Source: Paludibacteraceae bacterium (GTDB lineage: Bacteria > Bacteroidota > Bacteroidia > Bacteroidales > Paludibacteraceae). Taken from it: a stretch of DNA of 64,000 nt. The stretch spans positions 1 through 64,000 of the forward strand of contig CAJOMJ010000001.1 in the NCBI GenBank assembly GCA_905235505.1. Direction: 5' to 3'. Both the position numbers and the translations under genes were made by a program. Of the stretch, positions 1 to 8,994 are shown in pieces. How positions within the stretch are numbered: position 1 is the first letter of the stretch; each line of letters starts with the position of its first letter. The notes under the pieces were generated by a model, which saw nothing but the letters and a program-made list of their open reading frames with translations, ran no database searches and was not told where the DNA came from.

Positions 1-1017
1 GTATTCACCCCCACCGGCGAGATAAAGACAATGCCCCAAGGCTCTACAGCCCTCGACTTCGCATTTATGCTTCACTCCGAGTTGGGACTGAGCTGTATCG
101 GTGCCAAGGTAAACCACAAGCTCGAGCCTCTGAGTTACACCCTCAAAGGCGGCGACCAAGTGGAAGTGCTCACCTCGCAAAACCAGCAACCACAGCAAGA
201 ATGGTTGCAATATGTGACAACAGCAAAGGCACGCGCTGCACTCAAATCGTATTTCCGCAGCGAAGACAGGAAATACATACGGAAAGGTGAAGACATCTAT
301 GCCTCGGTAATGAAGCGGCAGAATCTTATGGATCAGCAAGAGGCAGTGCTGCACCGCACCCTGCGATACTACAATATCCAGCAGCCGCGACAACTGATGC
401 TGCAGGTTGGCAAAGGTCTGATACAAGAGCAGGAATTGGAGAAAGTTGTCCTCCCGAAGCAGAAAAGCCGATGGCGCAGGTTTATCCCGTTCATCTCCGC
501 TGATGACAATCCCGAATATGAAGATGCAACGCAAACAACCGACTCCACACAACCCAAGCCTCTGAAGAAACAACTGATTCTCACCGAAGAGAGCCTCGGA
601 AATGACTACCTGATTGCCCCCTGCTGCCACCCTATACCGGGCGACGAAGTGCTCGGATACAGAGACAAAGAAGGCAGGATATTCATTCACAAACGCGATT
701 GTCCGGAAGCCAACTTCCTTAAATCAAGCGACGGGAAAAACATCTACTCCGCCACATGGGAGACACGCAGGCAAAACACCTTTATCGATACTATTGAACT
801 CAGGGGAATAGACAGAGTGGGAATAATAATACAAGTGCTGAACATCATATCCAAAGATTTCAAAATCAATATCCACGACTTGCATATCACCGCAGAAGAC
901 GGCATTTTCAACGGCAGAATACAAATGTATGTATATGACACAGCCGAACTCCAGCAACTCTGCGAAGCCATACGCAAGATTCAGGAAATCCAATCTGTTC
1001 AGAGAATTACAACATAA
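1..1017 (+). CDS. RelA/SpoT-family (p)ppGpp synthetase/hydrolase, C-terminal part (5' end outside window)
   Basis: The reading frame is open from base 1, so the N-terminal HD hydrolase and synthetase domains lie outside the window; 338 residues are visible. They begin inside the TGS domain (VFTPTGEIKTMPQGSTALDF, residues 1-20), continue through a helical segment, then a conserved Cys-rich motif (LIAPCCHPIPGDEVLGY) with HKRDCP, and end in an ACT domain (about residues 260-336). This order is diagnostic of long RSH enzymes, which make and degrade (p)ppGpp in the stringent response; the C-terminal half binds the ribosome and regulates the catalytic half. Synthetase-only and bifunctional forms cannot be told apart without the N-terminus, so no symbol is given. 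Confidence 0.95.
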   Translation, partial: VFTPTGEIKTMPQGSTALDFAFMLHSELGLSCIGAKVNHKLEPLSYTLKGGDQVEVLTSQNQQPQQEWLQYVTTAKARAALKSYFRSEDRKYIRKGEDIYASVMKRQNLMDQQEAVLHRTLRYYNIQQPRQLMLQVGKGLIQEQELEKVVLPKQKSRWRRFIPFISADDNPEYEDATQTTDSTQPKPLKKQLILTEESLGNDYLIAPCCHPIPGDEVLGYRDKEGRIFIHKRDCPEANFLKSSDGKNIYSATWETRRQNTFIDTIELRGIDRVGIIIQVLNIISKDFKINIHDLHITAEDGIFNGRIQMYVYDTAELQQLCEAIRKIQEIQSVQRITT

Positions 1018-1093
1018 GTTTCACTTTGGTATGGTTATTGACATATTACTTGCAGAACAACAACACGAATATAAATCATAAAATTATAACACA

Positions 1094-2182
1094 ATGAAAA
1101 AGAGTTTCATTTTAAGCAGTCTGCTTCTCATAGCAGTAGCAGCAATGGCACAACAGCCGGTCATCACATTCCAAAAGACAGAACATGACTTTGGTAAAAT
1201 CAACGAGGGAGACGGGCGTGTAAGCACCATCTTCGAGTTCAAAAACGAAGGTATGGAACCATTGGTATTGAGCAATGTGCGCGCAAGTTGCGGTTGCACG
1301 ACACCTACATGGACACGCACCCCGGTAGAGCCCGGAGAGACAGGCACCATCACCGTTACATACAACCCTAACGGCCGCCCGGGTCGTTTCCAGAAGACCG
1401 TGACCATCACCAGCAACGCAAGCAACCCCACAGTGAAAGTTTATATCAAAGGTGAGGTGCTCCCCAAACAGGCACAGCCGAAAAACGAATATACCGTGAA
1501 GATGGGCGAACTGAGTCTGAAAGACAAAACCCTCGACTACGGCACTATTCTCAAAGGTGCCAACCTGACACGCAGCATCGAATATGCCAACCAGACCGAG
1601 CAGGATATAAAGGTTGAGGTGCTCGTAAACGACAAAGACAATTTCCTCATACCCGTCCTCTCGCTTGAGAATATCAAACCCGGTGAGGCAGGCACTCTCA
1701 ATGTCAACTTCGACGCCGCTGTATGCAAAGAATACGGCCCCGTTAACCGCAAGATATACATTGCAGTTAACGGCGAGCGCAAACTGACAGACGAATTCAA
1801 GATTGATGTGAAGGCAAACGTGGCTGAAGATTTCACCAATGTTGACCTTGCCACCGCTCCTATCGTAGAGGCTGACTATCAGATTGACCTCGGCACAGTG
1901 AAGTCAGGACAGAAAATCTCAGGTAAGGGCAGCTTAAAGAATGTTGGTGTCAATCCTCTTTATATCCGCCGCGTCATTCTCCCTGACGACTTAGTTAACC
2001 TCTCAGTGAAGAACAGCACCGTAAAGAGCGGAAAGACCACCACTATGAATGCAACCGCCTCCACCATTCAGAAAGACGGCACACCACTCGTGGCAGGAGT
2101 ATATCGCCGCGTAGTCCGTATCCTTACCAACGACCCCAAGAAAAGCAATATCAACATCACCGTCAGTTGGACCATTGAGTAA
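1094..2182 (+). CDS. Exported DUF1573 (Ig-like/ASH-type) protein
   Basis: A 362-residue protein with a clear signal peptide (MKKSFILSSLLLIAVAAMAQ). Residues 25-125 form a DUF1573 domain: FxKTEHDFGKINEG opening, VRASCGCTTPTW, and the PGETGTITVTYNP / GRFQKTVTITSNA strands. A second related beta-sandwich repeats the scheme from about residue 140 and a third, weaker one from about 260. DUF1573 proteins are abundant exported proteins of Bacteroidetes with no established activity. The gene lies 76 bp after the RSH gene and 11 bp before meaB, so it probably shares a transcript with meaB. Confidence 0.85.
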   Translation: MKKSFILSSLLLIAVAAMAQQPVITFQKTEHDFGKINEGDGRVSTIFEFKNEGMEPLVLSNVRASCGCTTPTWTRTPVEPGETGTITVTYNPNGRPGRFQKTVTITSNASNPTVKVYIKGEVLPKQAQPKNEYTVKMGELSLKDKTLDYGTILKGANLTRSIEYANQTEQDIKVEVLVNDKDNFLIPVLSLENIKPGEAGTLNVNFDAAVCKEYGPVNRKIYIAVNGERKLTDEFKIDVKANVAEDFTNVDLATAPIVEADYQIDLGTVKSGQKISGKGSLKNVGVNPLYIRRVILPDDLVNLSVKNSTVKSGKTTTMNATASTIQKDGTPLVAGVYRRVVRILTNDPKKSNINITVSWTIE

Positions 2183-2193
2183 CAACAATAATT

Positions 2194-3288
2194 ATGCATC
2201 ATCCTGAAAACGATGACCAATACAAGGGTTTGACCGTCAATGCAGGTGTGAAAGAAGCGCCTACCGTCAACCCGTACACTACCTTCCGCCGTAAGAAACG
2301 TCTTCTTACGGTGGAAGAGTATGTAAGAGGTATTCGCGAAGGCGATGTAAGTATCCTCGGGCAAGCCGTGACACTGGTTGAGAGCAATCTTGACTCCGAC
2401 CAGGAGATAGCGCAGAAGGTGATAGAGGCATGCCTCCCCTACTCCGGCAATTCGGTCAGACTCGGCATCACCGGTGTTCCGGGAGCAGGCAAGAGCACCT
2501 TCATAGAGGCACTCGGTACGGAGTTGGCAGAGAACGGCAAGAAACTGGCAGTGCTCGCCATAGACCCTTCCTCAGAGCGTTCCAAGGGCAGTATTCTCGG
2601 CGACAAGACCCGTATGCAGGAGCTGTCTTCGGCAAAGAATGCCTTCATTCGCCCTTCACCCTCGGCAGGGTCGCTCGGCGGAGTGGCAAGAAAAACCCGT
2701 GAGACGATAGTCCTTTGCGAAGCGGCAGGATACGACACCGTGTTTGTGGAGACAGTGGGCGTAGGTCAGTCAGAGACTGCGGCACACTCTATGGTGGACT
2801 TCTTTCTGTTGCTGCAGGTAACGGGCACAGGCGACGAACTGCAAGGCATCAAACGCGGCATAATGGAGATGGCAGACGGCATCGCTATCAACAAGTGTGA
2901 CGGCACTAACCGCGACAAGGCGCGTGTGGCAAAAGCCCAATTCAAGAACGCTCTCATGCTCTTCCCGCCGTCGGAGTCGGGGTGGATACCCGATGTGACC
3001 ACCTGCTCTGCCATAGAGAAAACGGGAATATGGGATGTGTGGCACATGGTAGAAGACTATATCGAATATACCAAGAAAACAGGGTATTTCGACCTCAAGC
3101 GTACCCGGCAAGCCAAATACTGGATGCAGGAGACTATCAACAACACCCTGCTCCGGCACTTCTACGGCAACGAACAGATTGCCGCCCGTCTGCAAGAAGC
3201 AGAGCAGAAAGTGTTGGAGAACAAAGTATCTTCGTTTACCGCTGCCAACCAACTGCTGAATGACTACTTCAAAGGACTTGAAAACTGA
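2194..3288 (+). CDS. meaB: MeaB/ArgK-type G3E GTPase, methylmalonyl-CoA mutase chaperone
   Basis: A 364-residue P-loop GTPase of the SIMIBI class. Walker A is GVPGAGKST (residues 94-102). Further family motifs are DPSSERSKGSILGDKTRM, FVETVGVGQSE and the base-recognition NKCD. MeaB protects and reloads the adenosylcobalamin-dependent methylmalonyl-CoA mutase, used by Bacteroidales in the succinate-propionate pathway. The mutase genes are not in this window. The CoA-transferase at 62.3-63.6 kb could belong to the same acyl-CoA economy, but that is inference. It starts 11 bp after the DUF1573 gene and is followed by a strong terminator at 3318-3361. Confidence 0.93.
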   Translation: MHHPENDDQYKGLTVNAGVKEAPTVNPYTTFRRKKRLLTVEEYVRGIREGDVSILGQAVTLVESNLDSDQEIAQKVIEACLPYSGNSVRLGITGVPGAGKSTFIEALGTELAENGKKLAVLAIDPSSERSKGSILGDKTRMQELSSAKNAFIRPSPSAGSLGGVARKTRETIVLCEAAGYDTVFVETVGVGQSETAAHSMVDFFLLLQVTGTGDELQGIKRGIMEMADGIAINKCDGTNRDKARVAKAQFKNALMLFPPSESGWIPDVTTCSAIEKTGIWDVWHMVEDYIEYTKKTGYFDLKRTRQAKYWMQETINNTLLRHFYGNEQIAARLQEAEQKVLENKVSSFTAANQLLNDYFKGLEN

Positions 3289-3317
3289 GCAGAACAGTAT
3301 ATAACAGGCATAAAAAT

Positions 3318-3361
3318 ACAAGAGTGAGGGCCGTTTTTTGACTCTCACTCTTGTTTTTTTA
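3318..3361 (+). terminator. Rho-independent terminator after meaB
   Basis: ACAAGAGTGAG (3318-3328) pairs perfectly over 11 bp with CTCACTCTTGT (3344-3354), with a 15-nt loop, and is followed by a run of T (3354-3360). It closes the RSH-DUF1573-meaB direction and separates it from the convergent pyrG. Confidence 0.8.
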
Positions 3362-3375
3362 CTGTTTTGCCGGCT

Positions 3376-4980
3376 TTATTTCTTTGCTATTGCGGCAGCC
3401 ACAAACCTCACAAACAGCGGATGCGGGTGCAGGACAGTTGACGAATATTCGGGGTGGAACTGCACACCGATATAGAATGGATGCGACGGCAACTCGATTA
3501 TCTCAACCAAGTCCGACTCCTGATTCAGACCGGAGCATACCATTCCTGCCGCTTCAAACTCCTCACGATAGCGGTTATTGAACTCATAGCGGTGGCGGTG
3601 ACGCTCGTAAATCAACGGCTCTTTGTAAATATCATACGCCATAGTCCCCTCTTTCAGCGAACAGGGATAAGCGCCGAGTCGAAGCGTGCCGCCTTTGTCA
3701 AGCAACGCTTTCTGCTCCTCCATCATATCTACCACATTGTGGGTAGTCAGTTCGTTGAACTCGGTGGAGTTGGCATCGGCATAACCTAACACATCGCGGG
3801 CGAACTCAATTGCCATTGCCTGCATACCCATGCAGATACCAAGGCAGGGGATGTTGTTCTCGCGGGCATACCGCAATGCCACAAGTTTGCCTTCCACTCC
3901 GCGGTTACCGAATCCCGGGCAGACCACGATACCGTCCTGACCGCTTAGTTGCTCTTTCACGTTTTCTTCCGTCAGAGTGTCGGAGAGGACAGTGTTAAGA
4001 ATAAGTTTTCTATGATTGTATGCAGCCGCATGAGTGAGCGACTCGCGAATTGACTTGTATGCGTCTTGCAGTTGCACGTACTTACCCACAAGTGTGATAT
4101 GCACCTCTTCGGTAGCACTCTCCAGTTTATGCAGGAAATTGTTCCAGTCTTTCATATCGGCTTGCGGCACATTGTTGAGGTCGAATCCGGTTTTGCGGAG
4201 CACCACCTCATCAAGTTTCTCCGCCTGCATATTAAGCGGGACGCGGTAGATAGTGCTGGCGTCAACAGACTGCATCACCGAGTCGGCATCCACATTGCAG
4301 AACAACGCCACTTTGCGCTTCATCTCCTGCGATATCTCATGTTCGGTGCGCAGGATGATGATGTCGGGTTGCACACCCTCCTGCTGCAAAGCCTTGACAG
4401 AGTGTTGTGTCGGTTTGGTCTTGAGTTCATGCGCAGCAGCAAGGAAAGGCACATAAGTGAGGTGGATGCAGAGGCAGTCGTTGCCGAGTTCCCACTTCAG
4501 TTGTCTTACACTCTCTATGTACGGCAAACTCTCTATGTCGCCCACAGTGCCGCCTATCTCCGTTATCACGAAGTCGTAGTTGTCAGAAGCGGCGATGGCT
4601 TTCACATTGCGTTTAATCTCGTCAGTGATATGCGGAATCACCTGCACTGTTTTTCCGAGGAAGTCGCCTCTGCGCTCACGCTCAATCACATTGCGATAGA
4701 TACGACCGGTAGTGATGTTGTTGCATTTGTGCAGTTGCACATTCAGAAAACGCTCGTAGTGCCCGAGGTCAAGGTCACATTCGTGACCGTCAACAGTAAC
4801 ATAACATTCGCCGTGTTCATAAGGATTGAGAGTACCCGAGTCAACATTCACGTAGGGGTCCATCTTCTGGTTGGTAACCTTGAAACCACGCGCCTGAAGC
4901 AGTTTGCCGAGCGACGCTGCCAGTATTCCTTTGCCCAAGGAAGAAGCCACGCCACCGGTCACAAAGATAAATTTTGTCAT
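3376..4980 (-). CDS. pyrG: CTP synthase
   Basis: A 534-residue two-domain amidotransferase, usual length for PyrG. The N-terminal synthetase domain opens with the invariant MTKFIFVTGGVASSLGKGI. The C-terminal class I glutamine amidotransferase has the nucleophile elbow CLGICMGMQ and the HPFYIGVQFHPE triad region. It converts UTP, ATP and glutamine to CTP. The frame stays open 67 codons upstream of this ATG, but the conserved N-terminus starts exactly here, and the promoter at 5054-5085 lies inside that extension. The gene converges with meaB. Confidence 0.97.
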   Translation of the reverse strand: MTKFIFVTGGVASSLGKGILAASLGKLLQARGFKVTNQKMDPYVNVDSGTLNPYEHGECYVTVDGHECDLDLGHYERFLNVQLHKCNNITTGRIYRNVIERERRGDFLGKTVQVIPHITDEIKRNVKAIAASDNYDFVITEIGGTVGDIESLPYIESVRQLKWELGNDCLCIHLTYVPFLAAAHELKTKPTQHSVKALQQEGVQPDIIILRTEHEISQEMKRKVALFCNVDADSVMQSVDASTIYRVPLNMQAEKLDEVVLRKTGFDLNNVPQADMKDWNNFLHKLESATEEVHITLVGKYVQLQDAYKSIRESLTHAAAYNHRKLILNTVLSDTLTEENVKEQLSGQDGIVVCPGFGNRGVEGKLVALRYARENNIPCLGICMGMQAMAIEFARDVLGYADANSTEFNELTTHNVVDMMEEQKALLDKGGTLRLGAYPCSLKEGTMAYDIYKEPLIYERHRHRYEFNNRYREEFEAAGMVCSGLNQESDLVEIIELPSHPFYIGVQFHPEYSSTVLHPHPLFVRFVAAAIAKK

Positions 4981-5053
4981 ACGATGAAGATTTGTAGTGT
5001 TGCGCTTTATGAGTAGTGAGGCAGGCAGCACAATATGACCTATTCTCGGACTG

Positions 5054-5085
5054 CAAAGGTAAGCAATTATTCTCATATACACAAA
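5054..5085 (-). promoter_or_regulatory. Bacteroidetes-type promoter of pyrG
   Basis: On the minus strand, TTTG (5082-5085) is followed after exactly 20 bp by TACCTTTG (5054-5061), matching the TTTG-N19-21-TAnnTTTG pattern. The start point would fall near 5047, giving a leader of about 65 nt before the pyrG ATG. Confidence 0.7.
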
Positions 5086-5127
5086 AAAGATTTTGAACTT
5101 TTTCAATCTTACATCAACTACTCTGAT

Positions 5128-5575
5128 GTGTGGAAATGTGGAAATGTGGAAATGTGAAATAATGTAGGTGAAAATATGCATGTAAAGATGTGTATGTGAA
5201 TATGATGTGTGGAAATATGTTATCCTATGACTATGCTCTCTCCATACTCACTCTTTTCCACATTTCCACATTTCCACATATAATTGCATGAATGTAGCGG
5301 GTATGCAAGTGGGTACGGAGAGGTGACGGGTCGGTTTTCCACAAAATGGCACTAAAAAAGTCGGGGACGGGACATGAGTTTTCAGAGAGTTTTGTCAAAA
5401 AAATGACCTATTCACCATAAAAAATATACCTAAAACACCCGAAAAAAAGCATAATTTTGAATGAAAATTTGGGGGGCTCTGAGGGGTATAATATATATTT
5501 ATATATATTATAAATTTTTTATCTCACCCTACTACATGAGCATGACTTTTATGTGGAAATGTGGAAATGTGGAAA
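5128..5575. repeat. Three clusters of the 8-mer TGTGGAAA around an AT-rich core
   Basis: The gene-free region 5086-5900 holds tandem copies of TGTGGAAA: three plus a degenerate fourth at 5128-5159, three in inverted orientation at 5256-5280, and three at 5552-5575. Several junctions read TTTTCCACA, which fits the relaxed DnaA box TTWTNCACA. Between the second and third clusters (5489-5525) is an almost pure A/T stretch of alternating TATATATTT type. No credible protein-coding gene lies here. Seen: the repeats and the AT core. Inferred only: a role in replication initiation. Confidence 0.8.
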
Positions 5576-5829
5576 AAGGTCTTGCGAATAACGAAAAAAA
5601 ATGCACGATTTTTGCAAAAAAAGTAGTTTTTTTTCATTGAGATGTGACGGGGGATACAATTAAAAATGAAAAAGTAATAATTAAAAAAGCGTTGTACGAT
5701 GCTTGGGAGAGAGTACGATGATATACGTTTCTGAAGAAAGGCGCAACCATTATTCAGTAGGTAAGACTTTCGAACCCTGTATTACATTTATTAAGTGCTT
5801 TTTTCATTTTTCATTTTTAATTTTTCATT

Positions 5830-5855
5830 GAGACGTGACAATGTCGCGTCTCTAC
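5830..5855. repeat. GAGACGTGAC palindromic dispersed repeat, copy 1
   Basis: GAGACGTGAC, a short AAT spacer, then GTCGCGTCTCTAC; the arms can form a hairpin. The same element recurs at 29412-29437, 50316-50343, 50998-51023, 51454-51479, 51504-51529 and 51949-51974, always between genes. Confidence 0.75.
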
Positions 5856-5901
5856 GAAAAAATGAATATGTCAAAAAAAAATACAGAAAAAGCATTTTTT
5901 T

Positions 5902-5933
5902 CTTGCATCCGTCGTTTTTTTTTATTATCTTTG
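5902..5933 (+). promoter_or_regulatory. Promoter of the amidase/golvesin-type gene
   Basis: TATCTTTG at 5926-5933 matches the -7 element exactly; CTTG at 5902-5905 sits 20 bp upstream in the -33 position. The gene starts at 6000. Confidence 0.6.
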
Positions 5934-5999
5934 CATTGTAAAAGAGAGGGAGAGAAAAAGCATGACAGGCAAACCTAATCATTAACCAATTTGTTAAAT

Positions 6000-8948
6000 A
6001 TGAAACATTTAAGATTATACATAAGCGTTATCATTCTCTGCATAAGCAGCGTAATGCCACAATATTCGAATGCTATCGACAAGAAAGCATTGGCAGATTC
6101 GCTAACGGTGTATGCCAACAAGGTTGCCAATGTGGGCAAGGTGGAGGTGAAAAGGATTCGCGTTGACAAAGACCGTGCAGACATATTCACCAACAGTACA
6201 CTCAGTTACCTCTCGCTGAGTAAGGAGTTGATATCGCAGATGCAGCAGATAGCAGCGACATTCGTATATGGTGAGCAGAAAGGCGAATGTTTCATCTACA
6301 CTGACGGATACGAATTGAGCGAACTGCAATCGTCGGCTCTCAGGAAGAAGAATCATTACACTCTTCCCCCGCAATATAATCCGTTGGTCAGCAACAAGTC
6401 GCGCCAATACAAGGCAGACCGCGGGCTTGACGGTTTTCATATTGCGCTCTACGGCAGTCACGGCATCTATTACAACCAGCTTGACGAGCGTTGGACTTTC
6501 CAGCGTGCACGCCTGCTGACCACAGTGGAAGACCTGTACACCACTTCCTACACTATGACTTTTCTTGTGCCGATGCTCGAAAACGCAGGTGCAGTAGTTC
6601 TTCAGCCGCGCGAGAGGGACACGCAGCTCAACGAAGTCATTGTTGACGACTCCGACCTTCCGGGCGGCGGTTTCAACCGTGCTAACACGGGAGGGTTTGC
6701 CACTCCTACAGAGCCTCTTACGGAAGGTGTGAACCCCTTCACCACGGGCGGTTACAGTTATCTGCAATCCGCTATCGACAAGAACTCTGCGACTACGGTC
6801 TGCTATCGCCCGCAGATTCCCGAAGAAGGCGAATATGCGGTGTATATCAGTTACAAGACACTGCCGAGCAGTACCAATGCGGCACAATATACAGTCATGC
6901 ACAACGGCATCGAGACACATTTTGCCGTCAATCAGAAGATGTCGGGCGGGACATGGGTATATCTCGGCACCTTCTTCTTTTCGCAAGACACGACAAGCAA
7001 CTATGTAAGTCTCAGCAACTACGGCATTGCAGGCACAGTTGTCACCACCGATGCGGTGAAGTTCGGCGGAGGAATGGGGAGCGTGGCACGCTACAGGAAT
7101 CCTGAAGCAACGGAGAATGTGAAGTCCGACTCCCCCCAACTGCTCACCGTAGCAGGTCCAAGTGCCAACACCGAACCCTCAGAAGTCCCTGCCTCTGCCC
7201 TGACCTCAGGTTTCCCCCGATACATAGAGGGTGCAAGATACTGGTTGCAATATGCAGGTATTCCCGATTCGGTATATAACTTCAAGCAGAGCACCAACGA
7301 CTATACCGACGATTATGCAGCCCGCGGCAGGTGGATGAACTGGCTCATAGGCGGTTCTGCCGCATATCCTAACGGCAAGGGTCTGGGAATACCCGTGCAT
7401 CTGGGGTTGGCGTTTCACACGGATGCAGGTCTGACGATGAACGACTCTATTGTAGGCACTCTCGCCATATACAAAGATGCCGACGACGACAAGCAGAAGG
7501 ACTACCCCACCGGAATAAGCCGTTTAAGTGCAAGAAACTATACCGACATTGTTCAGACTCAGATTGTGGAAGATATTCGCGCCACTTTCGCTCCCGAATG
7601 GCAGCGCAGAGGTCTGAAGAACTCGTCCTACTCAGAGGCACGCAACCCGAAGATACCCGTTATGCTGCTTGAGCTTCTGGCGCATCAGAATCCCGCCGAT
7701 ATGAAGTATGGTCTTGACCCGCGTTTCCGTTTCGTGGTCTCGAGAGCGATATACAAGGGAATGCTTATATACCTGCATGAGCAATACGGCACTCCGTATG
7801 TAGTTCAACCATTGCCTGTTCAGGATTTTGCGATAGACATCAAGGGCAATGATACGCTGAGTCTGAGTTGGAAGGCACAACCTGACACGCTGGAAAAGAC
7901 CGCCACTTCCGACTATTTTATCGTCTATACCCGTGTGGAGGGCAGAGACTGGGACAACGGAGTGCAAGTAAAGAGCCCGAATTACGCTTTTGTTCCGCAG
8001 AAAGACACTCACTACGACTTCCGCATTGCGGCAGGCAACCGTGGCGGAATAAGTTTCCCGTCGGAGACTCTCAGTGCCCGCATAAGCGGCAATGAGGAGA
8101 AAAGGATTCTGATTGTCAACGGTTTCAACCGCATATCCGCTCCCGAGCATTTCCAATCCGACTCGCTATACTTCGGTTTCACGGGCGAGTCGGTGCCATA
8201 CGGCAAAGAGGTCAACTACATCGGCCAGCAGTATGAATACAATTGGCAGAAACCTTGGATAACCGACGACAACGGCGGCTTTGGCAGCTCGTATATGGAT
8301 TATGCCGGCTGTTGGTTCATGGGTAACACCTTCGACTACCCCGCATTGCACGGCAAGACGCTCGGTAAGATTCCCGGACTGACATACTATTCCGTCTCCG
8401 CTTCGGCGCTTCACTCCATCCCTGAGAATGTAACCGCTGTGGATTATATTCTCGGCAAACAGAAACTCACGAGTATCGGCACGGAAAAACAGACAGTCGA
8501 TTTCCCCACTTTCACCGAAGAGCAGCGTCAGTTGCTTGCAGACTATGTCTCACATGGAGGCAATCTGCTTCTGAGCGGTTCGTATATTGCGTCTGACGAA
8601 GCAGCAGACAAGGATTTCCTGACGAACACACTCCACATAAAATCAGCATCGCAACATGCCTCCCGCTCCGGCAAGATAAGTATCAACATCTCCGACAAGC
8701 CCTCGGCAACCACACTGCTTATGCAACCAAACACGCAAACCATTCATTGCGAGAATCCTGACGGGATAGCGCCTGCAGACAAGGAGTCGAAGGTATGCGC
8801 GCGTTTCAAAGACAGTTTCATTGCCGCCGGAGTGAAGCACGACAAGACAGAGACCTCAGGCAAGACTATGGTATTCTCTTTCCCTCTTGAGTCGCTGAGT
8901 GACTTCAACGGCACATACAAAGAGGCAGTGATGTGGATAGTGGAATGA
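6000..8948 (+). CDS. Large exported protein with amidase_3-like, golvesin-like and Fn3 domains ('xanthan lyase' type)
   Basis: A 982-residue protein starting with a signal peptide (MKHLRLYISVIILCISSVMP...). The ATG at 6000 is preferred to the in-frame TTG at 5991 because the hydrophobic leader begins there. An N-acetylmuramoyl-L-alanine-amidase-like fold is suggested by LYGSHGIYYN and by HLGLAFHTDAG further on. It is interrupted at about residues 260-350 by a golvesin C-terminal-like beta domain (YAVYISYKTLPSSTNAAQYTV). A fibronectin type III-like stretch follows at about 600-690, then a C-terminal segment with ILIVNGFNR and LLADYVSHGGNLLLSGSY. Database names such as xanthan lyase are historical; cell-wall or polysaccharide hydrolysis is the cautious reading. 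Confidence 0.75.
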   Translation: MKHLRLYISVIILCISSVMPQYSNAIDKKALADSLTVYANKVANVGKVEVKRIRVDKDRADIFTNSTLSYLSLSKELISQMQQIAATFVYGEQKGECFIYTDGYELSELQSSALRKKNHYTLPPQYNPLVSNKSRQYKADRGLDGFHIALYGSHGIYYNQLDERWTFQRARLLTTVEDLYTTSYTMTFLVPMLENAGAVVLQPRERDTQLNEVIVDDSDLPGGGFNRANTGGFATPTEPLTEGVNPFTTGGYSYLQSAIDKNSATTVCYRPQIPEEGEYAVYISYKTLPSSTNAAQYTVMHNGIETHFAVNQKMSGGTWVYLGTFFFSQDTTSNYVSLSNYGIAGTVVTTDAVKFGGGMGSVARYRNPEATENVKSDSPQLLTVAGPSANTEPSEVPASALTSGFPRYIEGARYWLQYAGIPDSVYNFKQSTNDYTDDYAARGRWMNWLIGGSAAYPNGKGLGIPVHLGLAFHTDAGLTMNDSIVGTLAIYKDADDDKQKDYPTGISRLSARNYTDIVQTQIVEDIRATFAPEWQRRGLKNSSYSEARNPKIPVMLLELLAHQNPADMKYGLDPRFRFVVSRAIYKGMLIYLHEQYGTPYVVQPLPVQDFAIDIKGNDTLSLSWKAQPDTLEKTATSDYFIVYTRVEGRDWDNGVQVKSPNYAFVPQKDTHYDFRIAAGNRGGISFPSETLSARISGNEEKRILIVNGFNRISAPEHFQSDSLYFGFTGESVPYGKEVNYIGQQYEYNWQKPWITDDNGGFGSSYMDYAGCWFMGNTFDYPALHGKTLGKIPGLTYYSVSASALHSIPENVTAVDYILGKQKLTSIGTEKQTVDFPTFTEEQRQLLADYVSHGGNLLLSGSYIASDEAADKDFLTNTLHIKSASQHASRSGKISINISDKPSATTLLMQPNTQTIHCENPDGIAPADKESKVCARFKDSFIAAGVKHDKTETSGKTMVFSFPLESLSDFNGTYKEAVMWIVE

Positions 8949-8994
8949 GGAGTTGAGGTCATCGGGAAACAACCAAGAGAGATTTTGAAAGTCT

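Noticed and set aside
4066..5016. Long open frame antisense to pyrG (similar ones at 6102-7139, 26851-27795 and 42676-43758)
   Set aside because: They lie opposite strongly conserved genes, have no recognisable domains and follow from codon bias of the real gene.
5128..5280. CRISPR array
   Set aside because: The repeat unit is only 8 bp, directly tandem without spacers, and no cas genes are present.
5770..5800. tRNA-like TTCGAACC tract in the 5-6 kb gap
   Set aside because: The flanking bases do not form a T stem, and no acceptor, D or anticodon arms are found.
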